In this document: positions 33,338 to 45,131 of the stretch, piece after piece | Layout: every line of letters begins with the position of its first letter | Numbering within the stretch: position 1 is the stretch's first letter | Assembly (NCBI RefSeq): GCF_018873765.1 | Contig: NC_057924.1 | Span: 6,882,001 to 6,946,000 of the forward strand | Length of the DNA stretch: 64,000 nt | DNA from: Telopea speciosissima | Lineage: Eukaryota; Streptophyta; Magnoliopsida; Proteales; Proteaceae | Reading direction: 5' to 3' | Program-made: the position numbers and the translations under genes | Notes under the pieces: generated by a model | What the model was told of the DNA's origin: nothing | The model's database searches: none | What the model saw: only the letters and a program-made list of their open reading frames with translations

Positions 33338-34848
33338 TAGAAACTTTCTAGAAATTACAACCTCACCAAGAACGTCCTTGGAGATTAGAGGTTTGGGCTT
33401 TCGGATCGAAGGGAGAACAAAGGGGTGGGGAGTGCTTGCGCACAAGGGAGAAACACGGATGGACGAGAATAGGATGGAGAAGGTTTCCTCCAAGTTCACC
33501 AGCCTAGAAGGATTGGTGTTGCCGCGGGACAGGGGTAAGAGGTGGTGGGGGCAGGACAAGGATAAATGGCGAGATGAGGGAGTTGTGGATGGACAGGATG
33601 GGGGACCGTGGGACGGGGGTGGTTGGGGTGAAGAGTTACACAAAGGGCGGGAATGGGGGCTGGGTCAGCGAGTTGCAGGTAACGATCGATATAAAAAAGG
33701 GTAGAATAGGAAATTAAACAAATCTTGATTAAAAGTTGATTATTGTAATCCTGGTTTTGGTATCGCAAACATCAGAATCGTTATCCTTGAAGGTAGTTAA
33801 GATACGGTGTAGGGGTTCAAGGGAGGTAATCTTTGAGGAATTTTTTTTTTTTAATTAGAATCATATATAAGTACTTCAGCAAATTTCTTGTATAAAGTTT
33901 CACTATAAAATTATAGCGATGATTGTTTTCTCTGTAATGGTGTGAGGACATGAAGTGAGTCTAACACTATTCTCTATTAATACTGAAGTACTTTGAAAAA
34001 AAAAAAAAAAAAAAAACAATTTAATAGTGAAGTACATCTCATCTCACCGTGGATGTAAGTAATTTTGTTGAACCGCGTAAGTCTTTATATGCGATTAAAT
34101 GATTGTTACTTGTGATTTCCATTCATTTGCTGCATTATTATAGGTTTCGTTCTACACAATTACAATGACAAAACTAAGAATTTTATGTGACCAATAATGA
34201 AGTCACGGTCTAATTACTCATCAGATATACATAAATTAATTTTACAATCAGAACAGGATTTTCATCTCTCAAGTGCGGTGCACAGCCCAATACACCCATG
34301 TGGCACATTGGACCGTCCCGGACTTGAGAGGATAAATTTCCGTCTAGGACCTTTCAGGCTAGCAAAACCCATAAAATTGCATTTGAGAGATCAAAGAGTA
34401 CAAAAATGGAAACATGGAAACTGTAACAAGGTCGGAAGATTAGCACATGTTCCAATCCACATTTGGTCAATATTTTCCTTTTCATCAGTAGCATTAAGAA
34501 GATTAAGATTAAGAAGAAGAAAGATGAAATGAACTATTAAATCCCATGTACAAAGCTTAATAATTATATGCGCCATCTCTTGTTCATACATAAAAATTTT
34601 CCTAATTTAGATTTATACATACCCAGAGTGCTGTCAATTAGGAGATGCCAAATATTACAAACTTAGAACAAACTATCCATCCTTCCTGCTAATTCCGAAT
34701 TAAGTTCTAATCCCAAATACTTAGTACTACAGAGAAATAGCACAAGCCTAGTCATGCAATCCAGTTTAAACTAATTAAGATGCACAGAAAAATATTAATT
34801 CTACTTACGTAATCTGATCTCTGTGAAAGTGAGAGTGAGGGTTGTGTG
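33338..34848. other. Non-coding stretch and 3' flank of the following gene
   Basis: 33400-33700 is purine-rich on the plus strand with open frames that look compositional. 33840-34020 has homopolymer A and T runs. 34600-34848 is likely 3' UTR of the minus-strand gene. No further gene recognised. Confidence 0.35.
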
Positions 34849-35292
34849 TTAAGCACAGGAAACGCCGAGGCGAGTAGAAGGTGTAAAACGTTGGGAAGCG
34901 GCTCTTTTTGGTAACGAGTCAAAACCCATCTCAGGAACCTCTGGAATCGTTGAAAGCCCACCTGAAACTGAACCGGATTGGTCTTCCTCCACCCGGAACA
35001 AGGAACCAGAAGGTGGTTTGGACCTGAAAACCAAGCGGATAAACTTCTTAAGAGATCGACAAATCTTAAAGGGAGAGAGGGAGGAGGAGGATCTCTTATT
35101 AGCCCGTGCCCGTGGTAGAGGTTGATAATGAGAATGAGAGGACAAGTGAAGCATGGATAAGGTCCGCCTTGAGGTGAGGATGGCCGATTGAAGCTGGTTC
35201 TCGATTGATGTCAGCTCGAAAGAGTCGTATAGAGAGCTTCCACAATCCCAAATCAGAGACTTCTTCTGTTCCAGCTGGGCTTCTTTGTCCAT
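34849..35292 (-). CDS. Small plant protein of unknown function (147 aa)
   Basis: A complete intronless frame with TATA box and short leader at the right spacing. The N terminus has an acidic-aromatic stretch (SLIWDCGSSLYDSFEL), then SIENQLQSAILTSRRTLSM. The centre is basic and serine-rich (RARANKRSSSSLSPFK, RSLKKFIRLVFRSK). The C-terminal third carries STIPEVPEMGFDSLPKRA. No signal peptide or membrane segment. This organisation suggests a short regulatory or scaffold-like plant protein, but I cannot name the family. A LINE has inserted about 175 bp upstream of the start, behind the TATA box. Confidence 0.65.
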   Translation of the reverse strand: MDKEAQLEQKKSLIWDCGSSLYDSFELTSIENQLQSAILTSRRTLSMLHLSSHSHYQPLPRARANKRSSSSLSPFKICRSLKKFIRLVFRSKPPSGSLFRVEEDQSGSVSGGLSTIPEVPEMGFDSLPKRAASQRFTPSTRLGVSCA

Positions 35293-35350
35293 TTTCTCTG
35301 TTATTGGAACTTCAAGCTAGTTGGAATTGGATGGGAAAAACCCAATTTGT

Positions 35351-35360
35351 GTATATATAG
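35351..35360 (-). promoter_or_regulatory. TATA box for the 147-aa protein gene
   Basis: The minus strand reads CTATATATAC about 60 bp upstream of the ATG at 35292. Core promoter and leader are intact; the LINE begins about 105 bp further upstream. Confidence 0.55.
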
Positions 35361-35465
35361 TACTGGTGCAGTCATTGACCCATTGTGTATTGTTCACTGG
35401 GTATGGTTCTTTATATATAGACTTTATATATAGACTGAAAACTGTTTCCCTTAAATATATAGACT

Positions 35466-36737
35466 GTTTCCATTGAAGGGAAAAATGTTTCTCCGGTAAT
35501 CTATCTCACTTTGCTCTTGCACCTGTAAGTTCTCGTGATAGGTTTATGACTGTTAACCATTTTAGGCTTAACAATGATTGGAATCTTGCTCTTCTTAACC
35601 AATATCTACCACCCCGGATTGTTCCACTTGTTCAGAAGGTTAAAATGACCAATTCTTTTGTTCAGTGGTGGTGTTCTAAGACAAAATCAGGTCTTTTTAC
35701 CACTAAAATTGTTGTTAGAATTTTCTCTTCCTATACAGGCACTTCTGATAATTTTGATAGATGGTGGAAATTTTTTTGGAAACTTCAGATTCATCCTAAG
35801 TTTAAACTCTTCTTCTGGCGTTTGATCAATGCAGGACTTCCCACCAAGGATATTTTATTGAAATGGATTCGGATTGACTCTTCCTGTGCTCTCTGTGGAT
35901 TTGGTGTTGAATCTCCATGGTACCTTTTCCTTTCTTGTGATTGGGTTAAATGCATTTGGGCTGCTGGACCACTGGGGCTAAGGCCTGAATTCCTGGGCTT
36001 TGATAGTCATAGTTTGCTATGTCGGTTTTTCTTCTTCAAGTTTAAGTCAGATAAAGTGTTATTGTCTTGGTTCTTTAGTGTTTTTTTTATTACTTGTTAT
36101 TTTATTTGGTCGGTAAGAAACAAAGTGTTGGTTGGTTCTGAGCAACCTGACCCTCTCTGGGTTCTACAGGTTGTGCAAAAATGGATTGTGGATTTAAATT
36201 TACATCCCTCCTCGGGCTTTTCACGAAATCATGCGGACACTGATTTGCAATTTTCTGATTATTCTATTCCTTGTTATGATTTTCCTATCTTACTTTGTGC
36301 AGGTTTAGTTCCCCTAGACTGACTGAGGCTGGCTGGGCCTTTCTCATTTTGATACATGGGAAATTTAAGTTTTTTGCCGCAAGAACCTTACGGTTAACTG
36401 AGGAGTTAGTTGACTATGTTTTTGCCATCCGTCAAGGATTAGACCATGCCGCCTGTATTGGATTGCAGATTAAAGAAATTTAGGTTGATACATTAAGGAT
36501 AACTTAATATTTTCCATCTCCAACCAAGTTCCAAATGCTCATGGCCATGGAACTTGGTTGATAGTTTGTTATATATTGTTGATCGTACTCAACATGTACA
36601 GTTTAGGGTTGTTACTAATATGGGATGTATGCAGATTGCCAAAAACTTGGCAAGAAACGCTTGTACTATGGGTTTCAAGTTCTAGTTTTTATATATATTT
36701 TTTCTCTTTCAACAAAAAAAAAAAAAAAAAAAAAAAT
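35466..36737 (+). mobile_element. 5'-truncated L1-type LINE with 23-bp target duplication
   Basis: About 1.27 kb, ending in a long poly(A) tail (about 36713-36736). Exact 23-bp direct repeats flank it at 35443-35465 and 36738-36760. The 258-codon frame at 35546-36322 is the zinc-binding zf-RVT domain at the end of ORF2: HPKFKLFFWRLINAGLPTKD, then SCALCGFGVESPWYLFLSCD. A degenerate RNase H-like portion follows to 36483 in another frame. The reverse transcriptase and endonuclease parts are missing. The perfect target duplication indicates a fairly recent insertion. Confidence 0.9.
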
Positions 36738-36760
36738 TGTTTCCCTTAAATATATAGACT

Positions 36761-37649
36761 TTTCAAAGTAATTATTAATTTTTCCATATAATGACATGGT
36801 AGTGGTTGTAATATAATGTAGGTCGGCATTGAATCAATGGGACATGTGTTGGATCTCTCTTTTTTTCCCTTCTTTCCCATTTGCCATGGTTGGTTACGAG
36901 TCCAGATCCTCTCCAATCAGGACCTAGCTCTCCTCCAAACCGTGGTGGAAGCTAGAGGATTCAGCCCAGCAAAAACAGAGGGGGTTTGCTCATTTTATAG
37001 GAGGGGTCCACCATTGAAATAACTCAATTAAACGCCCCTATTTTACAAAGTTTACCTTTTCAATTTTCATTAACGTTAGTGTGTGTGTATTTTTTTTTTT
37101 TTTTGGGTAAAAGGATATCTATTCAGAGTGTGTGGAACACGTGGGTGGTGGTGACGTATGTGAATCCATCAACGAGTCCGGATCCTCTACTTCCACCTGC
37201 CCGTATTTCCATGTGCGCCCTACACACAACGGGGTGTGCAAAGACCACCTTATCCCTGCCCGAGCGCCTTGCCCGAACGGGGGTAAGGTGATCTTTGCGT
37301 GCCCCAATGTGTGTAGGGCGCACATGGAAGTAGGGACAGGCGGAAGTAGAGGATGTTGATATATCCATCAACCACAGAATGATATTTTATTAAATTATCG
37401 TACACGTGACAAATAGGGCTTTTTAGGAATACAGTTGGAATCCCTAAGAATATTGATGATCTTACAATGCCTGAAATTGATGGTAGTACTACATTTAGGT
37501 AGTTAACATAAGATCAACTTGGCATTCACGTGCATGTCCATTCTCTTTAAATGAGAGATAGAGAAATGTGTTGCACAATGCCGCATGGCCTCTGCAGCCA
37601 CCGCATGATGTGTTACAGTACCGTGCTGTAACAGGAGACGATAAAAATT
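36761..37649. other. Intergenic with a GC-rich hairpin at about 37180-37352
   Basis: No gene seen. The hairpin has arms GGATCCTCTACTTCCACCTG and CAGGCGGAAGTAGAGGAT, with an inner pair around CATGTGCGCCCTACACACA. It belongs to the GATCCTCTAC-ended family at 31660-32705. Confidence 0.6.
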
Positions 37650-38074
37650 CCAAACATCATATGTGAAACCTTAAATACCTTGGGTACAAGTTCTTAAAAC
37701 ATTAGGTACCTTTGGTGTCATTTACCCATATCTTCTATTTGGATATCTCAAACATAGTTTTTAAAATGTTAGATACTTTAAATGTAATTTCCTTAAACAA
37801 TAGGTACCTCAAATATAATTTACCCCCTTTTTCTTTTTCATTCTCTTATTATACATACTTAGTAGATATTAATGAAGACATAATGGAAGACAGACACCAT
37901 ACAAACATCTACCACGTAGAAATTAAATATTGTTCACAATGAACTTAATTACCATTTTCACCAATGAGAGAGAGAGAGAGATAGCATGCATTCATTGTTT
38001 ATTAATTAATTGTAAAGATCGAAGAATGCTTTTATTATTCCTTATTGATAATAACTAATACATCACAATGGTAA

Positions 38075-38488
38075 TTAAGTGTTATGTAGTTTGTGTCGAA
38101 TATTCAAGGAATCTGTTGGTGGAATCTCATACCCCCACTCATTTAGACCTATTTTCTTCCCCCTTATGATTTCAAGCGCTATTACTTCTAGTTCTTGTCT
38201 ACTCAATTCTCTTGGTACAATAAGATCAGGATTTAATTCTTTTGCCCTCCCAAGAGCATGCTGGATAATTTTTTGCCACTTTGTGAGTGAAGACACTATT
38301 GCTTCTATGCGATCATGCTGTGATTGCTCCAAACTATTTGCAGGTGTTTCGGTGGGCGGTTGATCTAATAGTTTCCTTGACACCCAATTCTGCTTCTCAC
38401 AAAATGCTTGTTTCGGAGTTAATAACAACAAAGCAAATGCTAAGGACACTACCCACTTCAAGAACACAATATTATCGATCCTCGCCAT
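38075..38488 (-). CDS. Small secreted protein of unknown family, copy C
   Basis: An intact 137-residue frame from the ATG at 38488, in the same ACAATGGCG context as copy A. It differs from copy A at a handful of residues (LTPKQ for LSPKQ, EKQNW for EKQDW, NPDL for NPNL, HKLHNT for HKPHNT), and the signal peptide is kept. It has a single copy of the helix-prone block. TATA box (38571-38580) and GA-rich leader are conserved. Two of three loci therefore keep an open reading frame, which argues for some constraint on the protein. Function unknown. Confidence 0.75.
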   Translation of the reverse strand: MARIDNIVFLKWVVSLAFALLLLTPKQAFCEKQNWVSRKLLDQPPTETPANSLEQSQHDRIEAIVSSLTKWQKIIQHALGRAKELNPDLIVPRELSRQELEVIALEIIRGKKIGLNEWGYEIPPTDSLNIRHKLHNT

Positions 38489-38570
38489 TGTAGTCTCAGC
38501 CACAGATGTGTTTAGCAAGAGAAGAAGAGATGTGGTGAATTAATTTATATGGAAAACTCTCTCGCTCTCT

Positions 38571-38580
38571 CTATATATAT
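38571..38580 (-). promoter_or_regulatory. TATA box of secreted-protein gene, copy C
   Basis: ATATATATAG on the minus strand, about 85 bp before the start codon, as in the other copies. Confidence 0.5.
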
Positions 38581-38780
38581 ATGGTCGTTTCATAATTATT
38601 CAGAAACTTATTAGTTCTCACATATGTACTTCCTTCCTGCACAACCTTCATTTATCTCTTAATTTATGGAAAAATATAACATAAATTTCAATTAATACTC
38701 GAAACTTACTAATTATTAATCACATAAGTTAATCTGCACAGCTTTCATTTGCCTATTAAAATTATAGCAGTTATAACATT

Positions 38781-39559
38781 TAATTCACATTAGATGAAGG
38801 CCTAATAATGAATTCTGTCTTCCATTAAGTAATCGAAACATCCATAGCTATCAATGGACTGTAACATTAAGTATTTGTGTAGGGAACATGTCCACCTGCC
38901 TCCTAAGCTAGCCATGGAAGCTAGAACACATTACAAAACTTAGTCTGGTATATTAAACTGGGGAGAGGGGTCGCTGCCTGGTCACGTGTTTCCTGCATCA
39001 GTGCGCGGGTCAATGATAAGGGTTTTATTTCACCACACACTAAGTCTGGCCATAGGGGTGCACAGCCGAGTAGCATTCTTTTCCCCATTAAACTTAACTT
39101 CTTAATTCATTGAAGAAAACCTAATAGGTTTGATGCTCATTGTCCGACTATGTAGCGTATGCTAACACCTCTTATCTCTATGTCTTTCCTCCCATAATAG
39201 GGATAGAATCACAACTATATCATTTCATAAGAGGTAGGAGAGATAAACACAGGGAGGTGCTAACGTACGCTATGCAGCCTGGTAGTGTTCTCTTCCCCTC
39301 TTTGAAATGACTCTCTTAACTTTTAGGGGAGGGGGGGGGAAGAGAGAAATAGACACATAGAGTGCAAACATATGGTATGCCACTAGCATACCCAACTTTT
39401 TTCCCTTTTATTATTGATAAGGGAATTTGCAATACAAAACCATGGCAGGCTAAATAAGGTGAATAGACCTCCATTGGCCCCACCCACTAAATCCCTGCAA
39501 CCTTTAACTATAGCAAAATTTCCTTCCAATTTAAATTTTGAATCTTGAAAAGGGTGGAC
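38781..39559. repeat. Duplicated non-coding stretch of copy C
   Basis: Reverse-complement equivalent of 3026-3740. The foldback MITE lies at about 39150-39290. The second SINE of the tandem units is absent here, replaced by an unrelated junction near 38800-38870. Confidence 0.45.
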
Positions 39560-39705
39560 TTTGGTGCAATTGCAAGGTTGCTCTATTGTGACCAATTGGT
39601 CACGGGTTCAAGTCTCTAGAAACAAACTCTCCCCGGAGGTAAGGCTGCGTATGACCTTCCCCACATCCTGTAGTAGCGGGAGCTTCGTGCACTGGGTAAC
39701 CAAGG
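39560..39705 (+). mobile_element. Au-type SINE (plus strand)
   Basis: The best-preserved Au copy here: GGTTGCTCTATTGTGACC, GGTCACGGGTTCAAGTC, GGTAAGGCTGCGTATGACC and GAGCTTCGTGCACTGGGTAA in order. No long-TIR element interrupts it. Confidence 0.8.
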
Positions 39706-40282
39706 CAAGAAGATGGTGAGTTTGGTTCCTCTACACGTACCAACAGATGAACGTACATGTGAGATCCAACCACCTATCCTATTTTTACCATTTACAAGGG
39801 GAGGAGGGGTTTTTATGGAAACAAAATTAAAATGTCATTGGCTCTGATATGTACGTTCACCTGTTGGTACGTGCAGATGATACATTCTCGATGATGGTAT
39901 GTACACGGTATCTTCTTCCTACCTATGGTGATAATAAGCTGAAAAGTAAATGGATTAGAAGCAAAAGGATAATTTGAGAGGAAAAGTAGGGGGGTGTGCT
40001 CTATCGAGGAAGCCTTGCCTCTTCTACGCAAGTAGATTTAGTAGTTCAAAAGTCTTTCATGTGCACGTACTAACAGGTGAATGTACATGTGAGAGTCAAT
40101 CACATTTTAATTTTATTTTCATAATAACCCTTCCTCCCCTTGTAAATAGTAAAAATAGGACAGGTGGTTGGCTCTCACATGTACGTGTAGCGGAACCAAA
40201 CCCTTACTGGTATGCTACTCAAGGAGTACAAACAATTAAGAAAACTACTACAAGAGCCCACTAATACCATGACACTCCATGC

Positions 40283-40863
<581 letters not shown>

Positions 40864-41029
40864 CTCCATACGCCTACACCCACTAACATAATTGCTGTGA
40901 TGTTCAAATGTAGAGACCCATACACGTTGCACTACCTCAGCCTACAACTTAATACTCATGTTCACACCCTAATAACCCACACCATAATCTATGTAATGGA
41001 AGAGATAACTAACTACTCATGCATGTAAG

Positions 41030-41146
41030 AGAGGCGTAGGCTGCGCCCAAACACATGGGCCTGCAACTTAGGAGGCAGGGTGGTCATTATGCCCACCCCC
41101 ATGTGCCTAGACACAGCCTGCGCTGCGGCACAGAGAACAACGCCCC
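41030..41146. mobile_element. Trimmed GC-rich foldback MITE (copy C)
   Basis: Inverted counterpart of 467-603. One outer arm and about 100 bp of the adjoining core are lost. Confidence 0.6.
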
Positions 41147-41267
41147 ATTAAGTATATATATATATAACTGGACTGGTGATAAGGAAACCAAAACAGTCTT
41201 GTAACCTTCAATTAAGATCCATTAAAAAGGTTCAAAGCTTACTGAGTTGAAAGAACTCTTGATCCAT

Positions 41268-42746
41268 TTAGTTGAAATAACTCTTGGAGACATAGGCCGT
41301 AAACGGAGACGGGAACGGATCGTGGATAGTTAACAAATTGAAATCCAAAGAACCCCGATCTGCCTTCAACCGATCCCTGCCATCACAAGTTATTTCCAAG
41401 CAACCGTAAATTGTCACCTTGACCAAATTAGGGCAACCAAGAGAAAGCGCTTTCAGCCCATGATCGGTGACAGGGCAGCACATGATACAGAGATTCTTCA
41501 ATGCGATGCATTGAGCAGCAATGCACGAAATCACGGCATCATCAACCGCGTCAATCCAACACAGTACTAAGCGCTTCAGATTTTGGCAATTGGCAGCGAG
41601 CACACTCAAACTCAAAGAAGTGGTATTATTGGCACCAAAGAGAATCAATTCCTCAAGGTAAGGGCACCGTTTGGCAATGGCAGTGATTCCCTCGTCACTT
41701 ATCTTATTACTGTTCCTCACTCCAAGGATATGGAGTTCCCTTAAGTGCTTGCAGTGATCAACGATGGACACAAGCACCGCATTCGTGCAATTGGGAATCC
41801 CAACAAGGTGCAAGATCTCCAGATCCAAGCAATTAGAGATAGAAACGAGGGCGGCCTCGCTTATTAGGATTGTCTCCAAATGTATCTCAACCAGACCTGT
41901 GACTTGTTCTACTATGGTTTTGAAGAGTTTATCCCAATTCCCAGAGCAACCGAAGATCTTCAAGGTCCTGAGATTCTTGGAGCCCATAATTAGGGATCTA
42001 TCCCAATTCCCAGAGCAGCAGATGATCTTCAAGGTCCTGAGATTCTTGGAATCGATAATTAGGGGTCTATCCCAATTCCCAAAGCAGCTGGAGATCTTCA
42101 AGGTCCTGAGATTCTTGGAGCCTATAATTAGGGGTCCGAAGCACTGGCCGTTATAGAGCCGCTTGATGCGGATGGTCTTAAGAGAGCAAGCAGCGACACC
42201 TGGTCCGATAGTCATGGCAGCAGAACTGAAAACAAGGCCGGGAAGAAAGTCGACGGAGAGCTCTTCGAGGGAGGAACAGTGATTGAGGATAGCGTTCATG
42301 CCCTTGGCACTAAAGTTGCAGAAATCACAATGGAATTCCTTTAAAGTACCCTTGGAGTTGAGGGCAAAAGTGGTAATGCCTACATCGGTCAACTGGTCGC
42401 AAGCATGGAGGTTGAGGCAAGTGAGGTTAGGGCAGTGGAGAGAGATGAGGAGAAGAGCATCGTCGCCGATGAGGACGGATTTACATGGGGGACCGGATTT
42501 GAGGGCAAGTGTGGTGACGGCATCAAAGCGAGTGAAGAGAGAGGGGATGACGGGGAGAAGATTGGATTTGGCCTCAAGAGAGAGGCGATGTCGGCTTTGA
42601 CCCTCGACGCGGAGCCAAGCGCGACAGACAAGAGAGCAGCTTTCACGGTCGAGGAAGCCCAGGTACTTCAATATGTAGGCCAGGCACTCGTCGGGAAGGT
42701 GGGACAAGTGCAGACGAGAGTGGGTAATTTTGTTCTCTTTCTCCAT
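41268..42746 (-). CDS. F-box/LRR protein, SKIP2/VFB type
   Basis: Intronless, 492 residues. An F-box occupies about residues 14-55 (SHLPDECLAYILKYLGFLDR, SLVCRAWL), followed by VEGQSRHRLSLEAK and leucine-rich repeats to the end. This layout and wording match SKIP2 and the VIER F-BOX proteins (about 520 residues), adaptors of SCF ubiquitin ligases acting in auxin-related growth. A 23-residue LRR unit (SKNLRTLKISSCFGNWDRPL) is repeated in tandem three times with a DNA period of 69 bp (about 41958-42150); the broken paralogue at 48560-50648 has one. The stop codon lies at the breakpoint with the inverted duplication, so the last residues may be altered. A Pack-MULE lies 209 bp upstream of the ATG. 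Confidence 0.85.
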   Translation of the reverse strand: MEKENKITHSRLHLSHLPDECLAYILKYLGFLDRESCSLVCRAWLRVEGQSRHRLSLEAKSNLLPVIPSLFTRFDAVTTLALKSGPPCKSVLIGDDALLLISLHCPNLTCLNLHACDQLTDVGITTFALNSKGTLKEFHCDFCNFSAKGMNAILNHCSSLEELSVDFLPGLVFSSAAMTIGPGVAACSLKTIRIKRLYNGQCFGPLIIGSKNLRTLKISSCFGNWDRPLIIDSKNLRTLKIICCSGNWDRSLIMGSKNLRTLKIFGCSGNWDKLFKTIVEQVTGLVEIHLETILISEAALVSISNCLDLEILHLVGIPNCTNAVLVSIVDHCKHLRELHILGVRNSNKISDEGITAIAKRCPYLEELILFGANNTTSLSLSVLAANCQNLKRLVLCWIDAVDDAVISCIAAQCIALKNLCIMCCPVTDHGLKALSLGCPNLVKVTIYGCLEITCDGRDRLKADRGSLDFNLLTIHDPFPSPFTAYVSKSYFN

Positions 42747-42954
42747 GTTTCAATTCCTCTGTTTTCTTCGATCCTTCTTTGGTTCGATATTAGGAGTGAT
42801 TTCTCTGATTGTCGATCTTCTCTGATAGAAGAAGCAAAATTGCATCTCCACCATAACCGTTTTCCTTAAAGCAACCGTGGAACTCCAGTTCAATTAGGAC
42901 TCAACGACTCATCAAAATCAGAAACAGAATCTATCTTTATATCTTTTTATTTTT

Positions 42955-44697
42955 GGGTAAATTACACTGCCACCCACTGAGATTTATACTAAATGCAGAG
43001 CGACTTCCTGTGTTTCTAAATTATACAATCACACCCTCTGAATTTTCATTCCGTCAGTTAAAAGTTACGGTTTCGATTAAGTTTACCTTTAAATGACTAT
43101 TATACTCCTCTCAGGGTTTTTATCCATTTCTCCTTAGATTGTCGACACATGGCAGAAAAATCCGACGGTCAGATTTAAGTCATGATTTCCAACCATCCAA
43201 CCCTAACCTAACCCTAGTTTCCCATCCTCTCTCCTCCCTCTCACTCTCTCTCTACTGCAACTCCTCTCGGAGACGGCGACCTATTTCTCTTTCTTCTGTG
43301 CACAAGAAAAAAAAAAAAGAACGGCCTGAGTATGAAGGACCCTTCGAACCCATCGGAAAACCTGCAATGCTAATTTGGATACCAATTCTACTGTATTTCC
43401 TGCAAAAATAGAGAAGACAATTCACGGCCAGGAACCAATATCCATGTCCAGTAGGTGGGTTACGAGTAATACACAAAATGGTCACCGCAAGTGCTTAGTA
43501 TTACGCTGTCAATTGCTTGATTTATTTTTCATTTGGGCAAACTATATTTTTTTTATGGAAATTTTCATTTGGATTGAAATTTGATACGTAAGTGCCTTGA
43601 TATGTACCCTATCCGATCTGAAATTTGTTTGAACCCAGCAAAAGAAAAAGCTCTACTCAGAAAGTCATTAGATTAGAGTAACTCACTAGACCCCGTGATG
43701 AAAAAAAGAATTTTTAAAGCATCTTATAACTGGTCTATCAAAATCTAGAAATGAATTTGGGACGATTTCGAGTATTTGGTTTGGAGTTGAGGTTCTGAAA
43801 TGTGATAAAATTGGGGATGAAAAAAAATTAAAAGAGGAGATTAGGGAGATGAATGTCTATCCATTTTGATGCGGAGACAAACAGAAGAAAGTGAGAGACA
43901 GGGATCTTCAAAGATGGTGCGAACTAGGAGAGATAAAACTTAGAATATCGTAGAAGAGGAACATGATGGAGAAAACTAAGATTAGAGGAATAGAGACTGT
44001 TATGTTACGTTTCCCTGGTTTACAAATGTAAAGCCGATTTGCCGGTGTGAGTAAATTATAATTCATTTTCCCCCTTTTTTGTCACAGTGGCTTGGATCTT
44101 TATCTCGGTTGCGTAACCGATTCCAGACAGAAATCAGGTTCAAAAGGAGTGTGAGAGAAAATGCTAACGTGCGTCGCATGTTCGAAGCAGTTCGGCGGCG
44201 GATCGCTTCATGAACCAGAAGGCGAGGAAACCCCAGCCAACATCTCCTCCTCGTCCTCACCCTCTGCCTCAGACAGCGCCGGCGTTTGTGGATGTTTTCC
44301 GATGGCTTCGAAGGGTCCTTCGTACTCAGGCCGTTCCTGGATTTGTTTCATCCTTTTTTTTTTTGTGCAGAGGAGAGAGAAATAGGCCGTCGTCTCCGAG
44401 AGGAGTTGCAGTTGAGTGAGAGAGAGGGAGGAGAGAGGATGGGTAACTATGGTTAGGTTAGGATTGGATTGGTGAAAGTCATGAGTCAAATCTAACCGTC
44501 GGTTTTCTGCCACGTGTCGACAATCTAAGACAGAAACCCTAAAAAGGGTATATTAGTCATTTAAAAGCAAAATTCATCAGGACGGTACCATCTAACTGAC
44601 GGAATGGGAATTCAGGGGGTGTGACTGTATAATTTAAAAACACAGGGATCACTCTGTATTTAGTATAAATCTCAGAAGGTGACAGTGTAATTTATCC
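42955..44697. mobile_element. Pack-MULE-like element with a BREVIS RADIX-like fragment
   Basis: 1.74 kb with terminal inverted repeats of about 410 bp (42955-43367 and 44292-44697), starting GGGTAAATTACACTGCCACC. The 9-bp flanks are near-identical (TTTATTTTT, TTTTATTTT). The interior of about 920 bp carries the first codons of a BRX-like gene. No transposase. It is inserted close upstream of the F-box gene. Confidence 0.8.
44161..44238 (+). pseudogene. First codons of a BREVIS RADIX-like gene, captured
   Basis: 26 codons read MLTCVACSKQFGGGSLHEPE then GEETPA. BRX-family proteins start MLTCIACxKQ..GGS..E.E followed by TPxTKQAIK. The match stops near the inner edge of the right terminal repeat, after which the frame is unrelated. 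The preceding GTGAGAGAAA may be source 5' UTR. Too short to act as a BRX protein. Confidence 0.6.
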
Positions 44698-45095
44698 TTT
44701 TATTTTCTTTATCCAATTCATATTTTTGGTTGTTAAACATAAGATTTATTACCAAAAAAAAAAGCAGTTCTTATACATAAGATTCGCCGGCTCATGTAAG
44801 TTTCATTTGGAGGTGAGCCAAATTCAGGGATCAGTACTAGATCGGTGGGGATTGTGTTGGCAGAGGCCAATCCTAGATCGGGTATAGGTGTTGAATCAAG
44901 GGTAAAATCGTATAAAAAAAACATACTTTTTTATGAAAATTAGGGGTAAAGTTGTTCGATCTGGTCGCCACAGACTGATTCGGATCGCAATCGACAGAAA
45001 CCGATACCAAATCTCTCCTTTCTTTTCTTTTTTCTTGGGGGGAGGGGGTTTGTCCATGAACGTGTATACAACAAGCCTGAAACTAGCTTTGTTTG

Positions 45096-45131
<36 letters not shown>

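Noticed and set aside
33378-33768. Proline-rich (minus) and glycine-rich (plus) open frames
   Set aside because: Low-complexity purine/pyrimidine-biased sequence upstream of the MAP65-like relic, with no domain or conserved motif.
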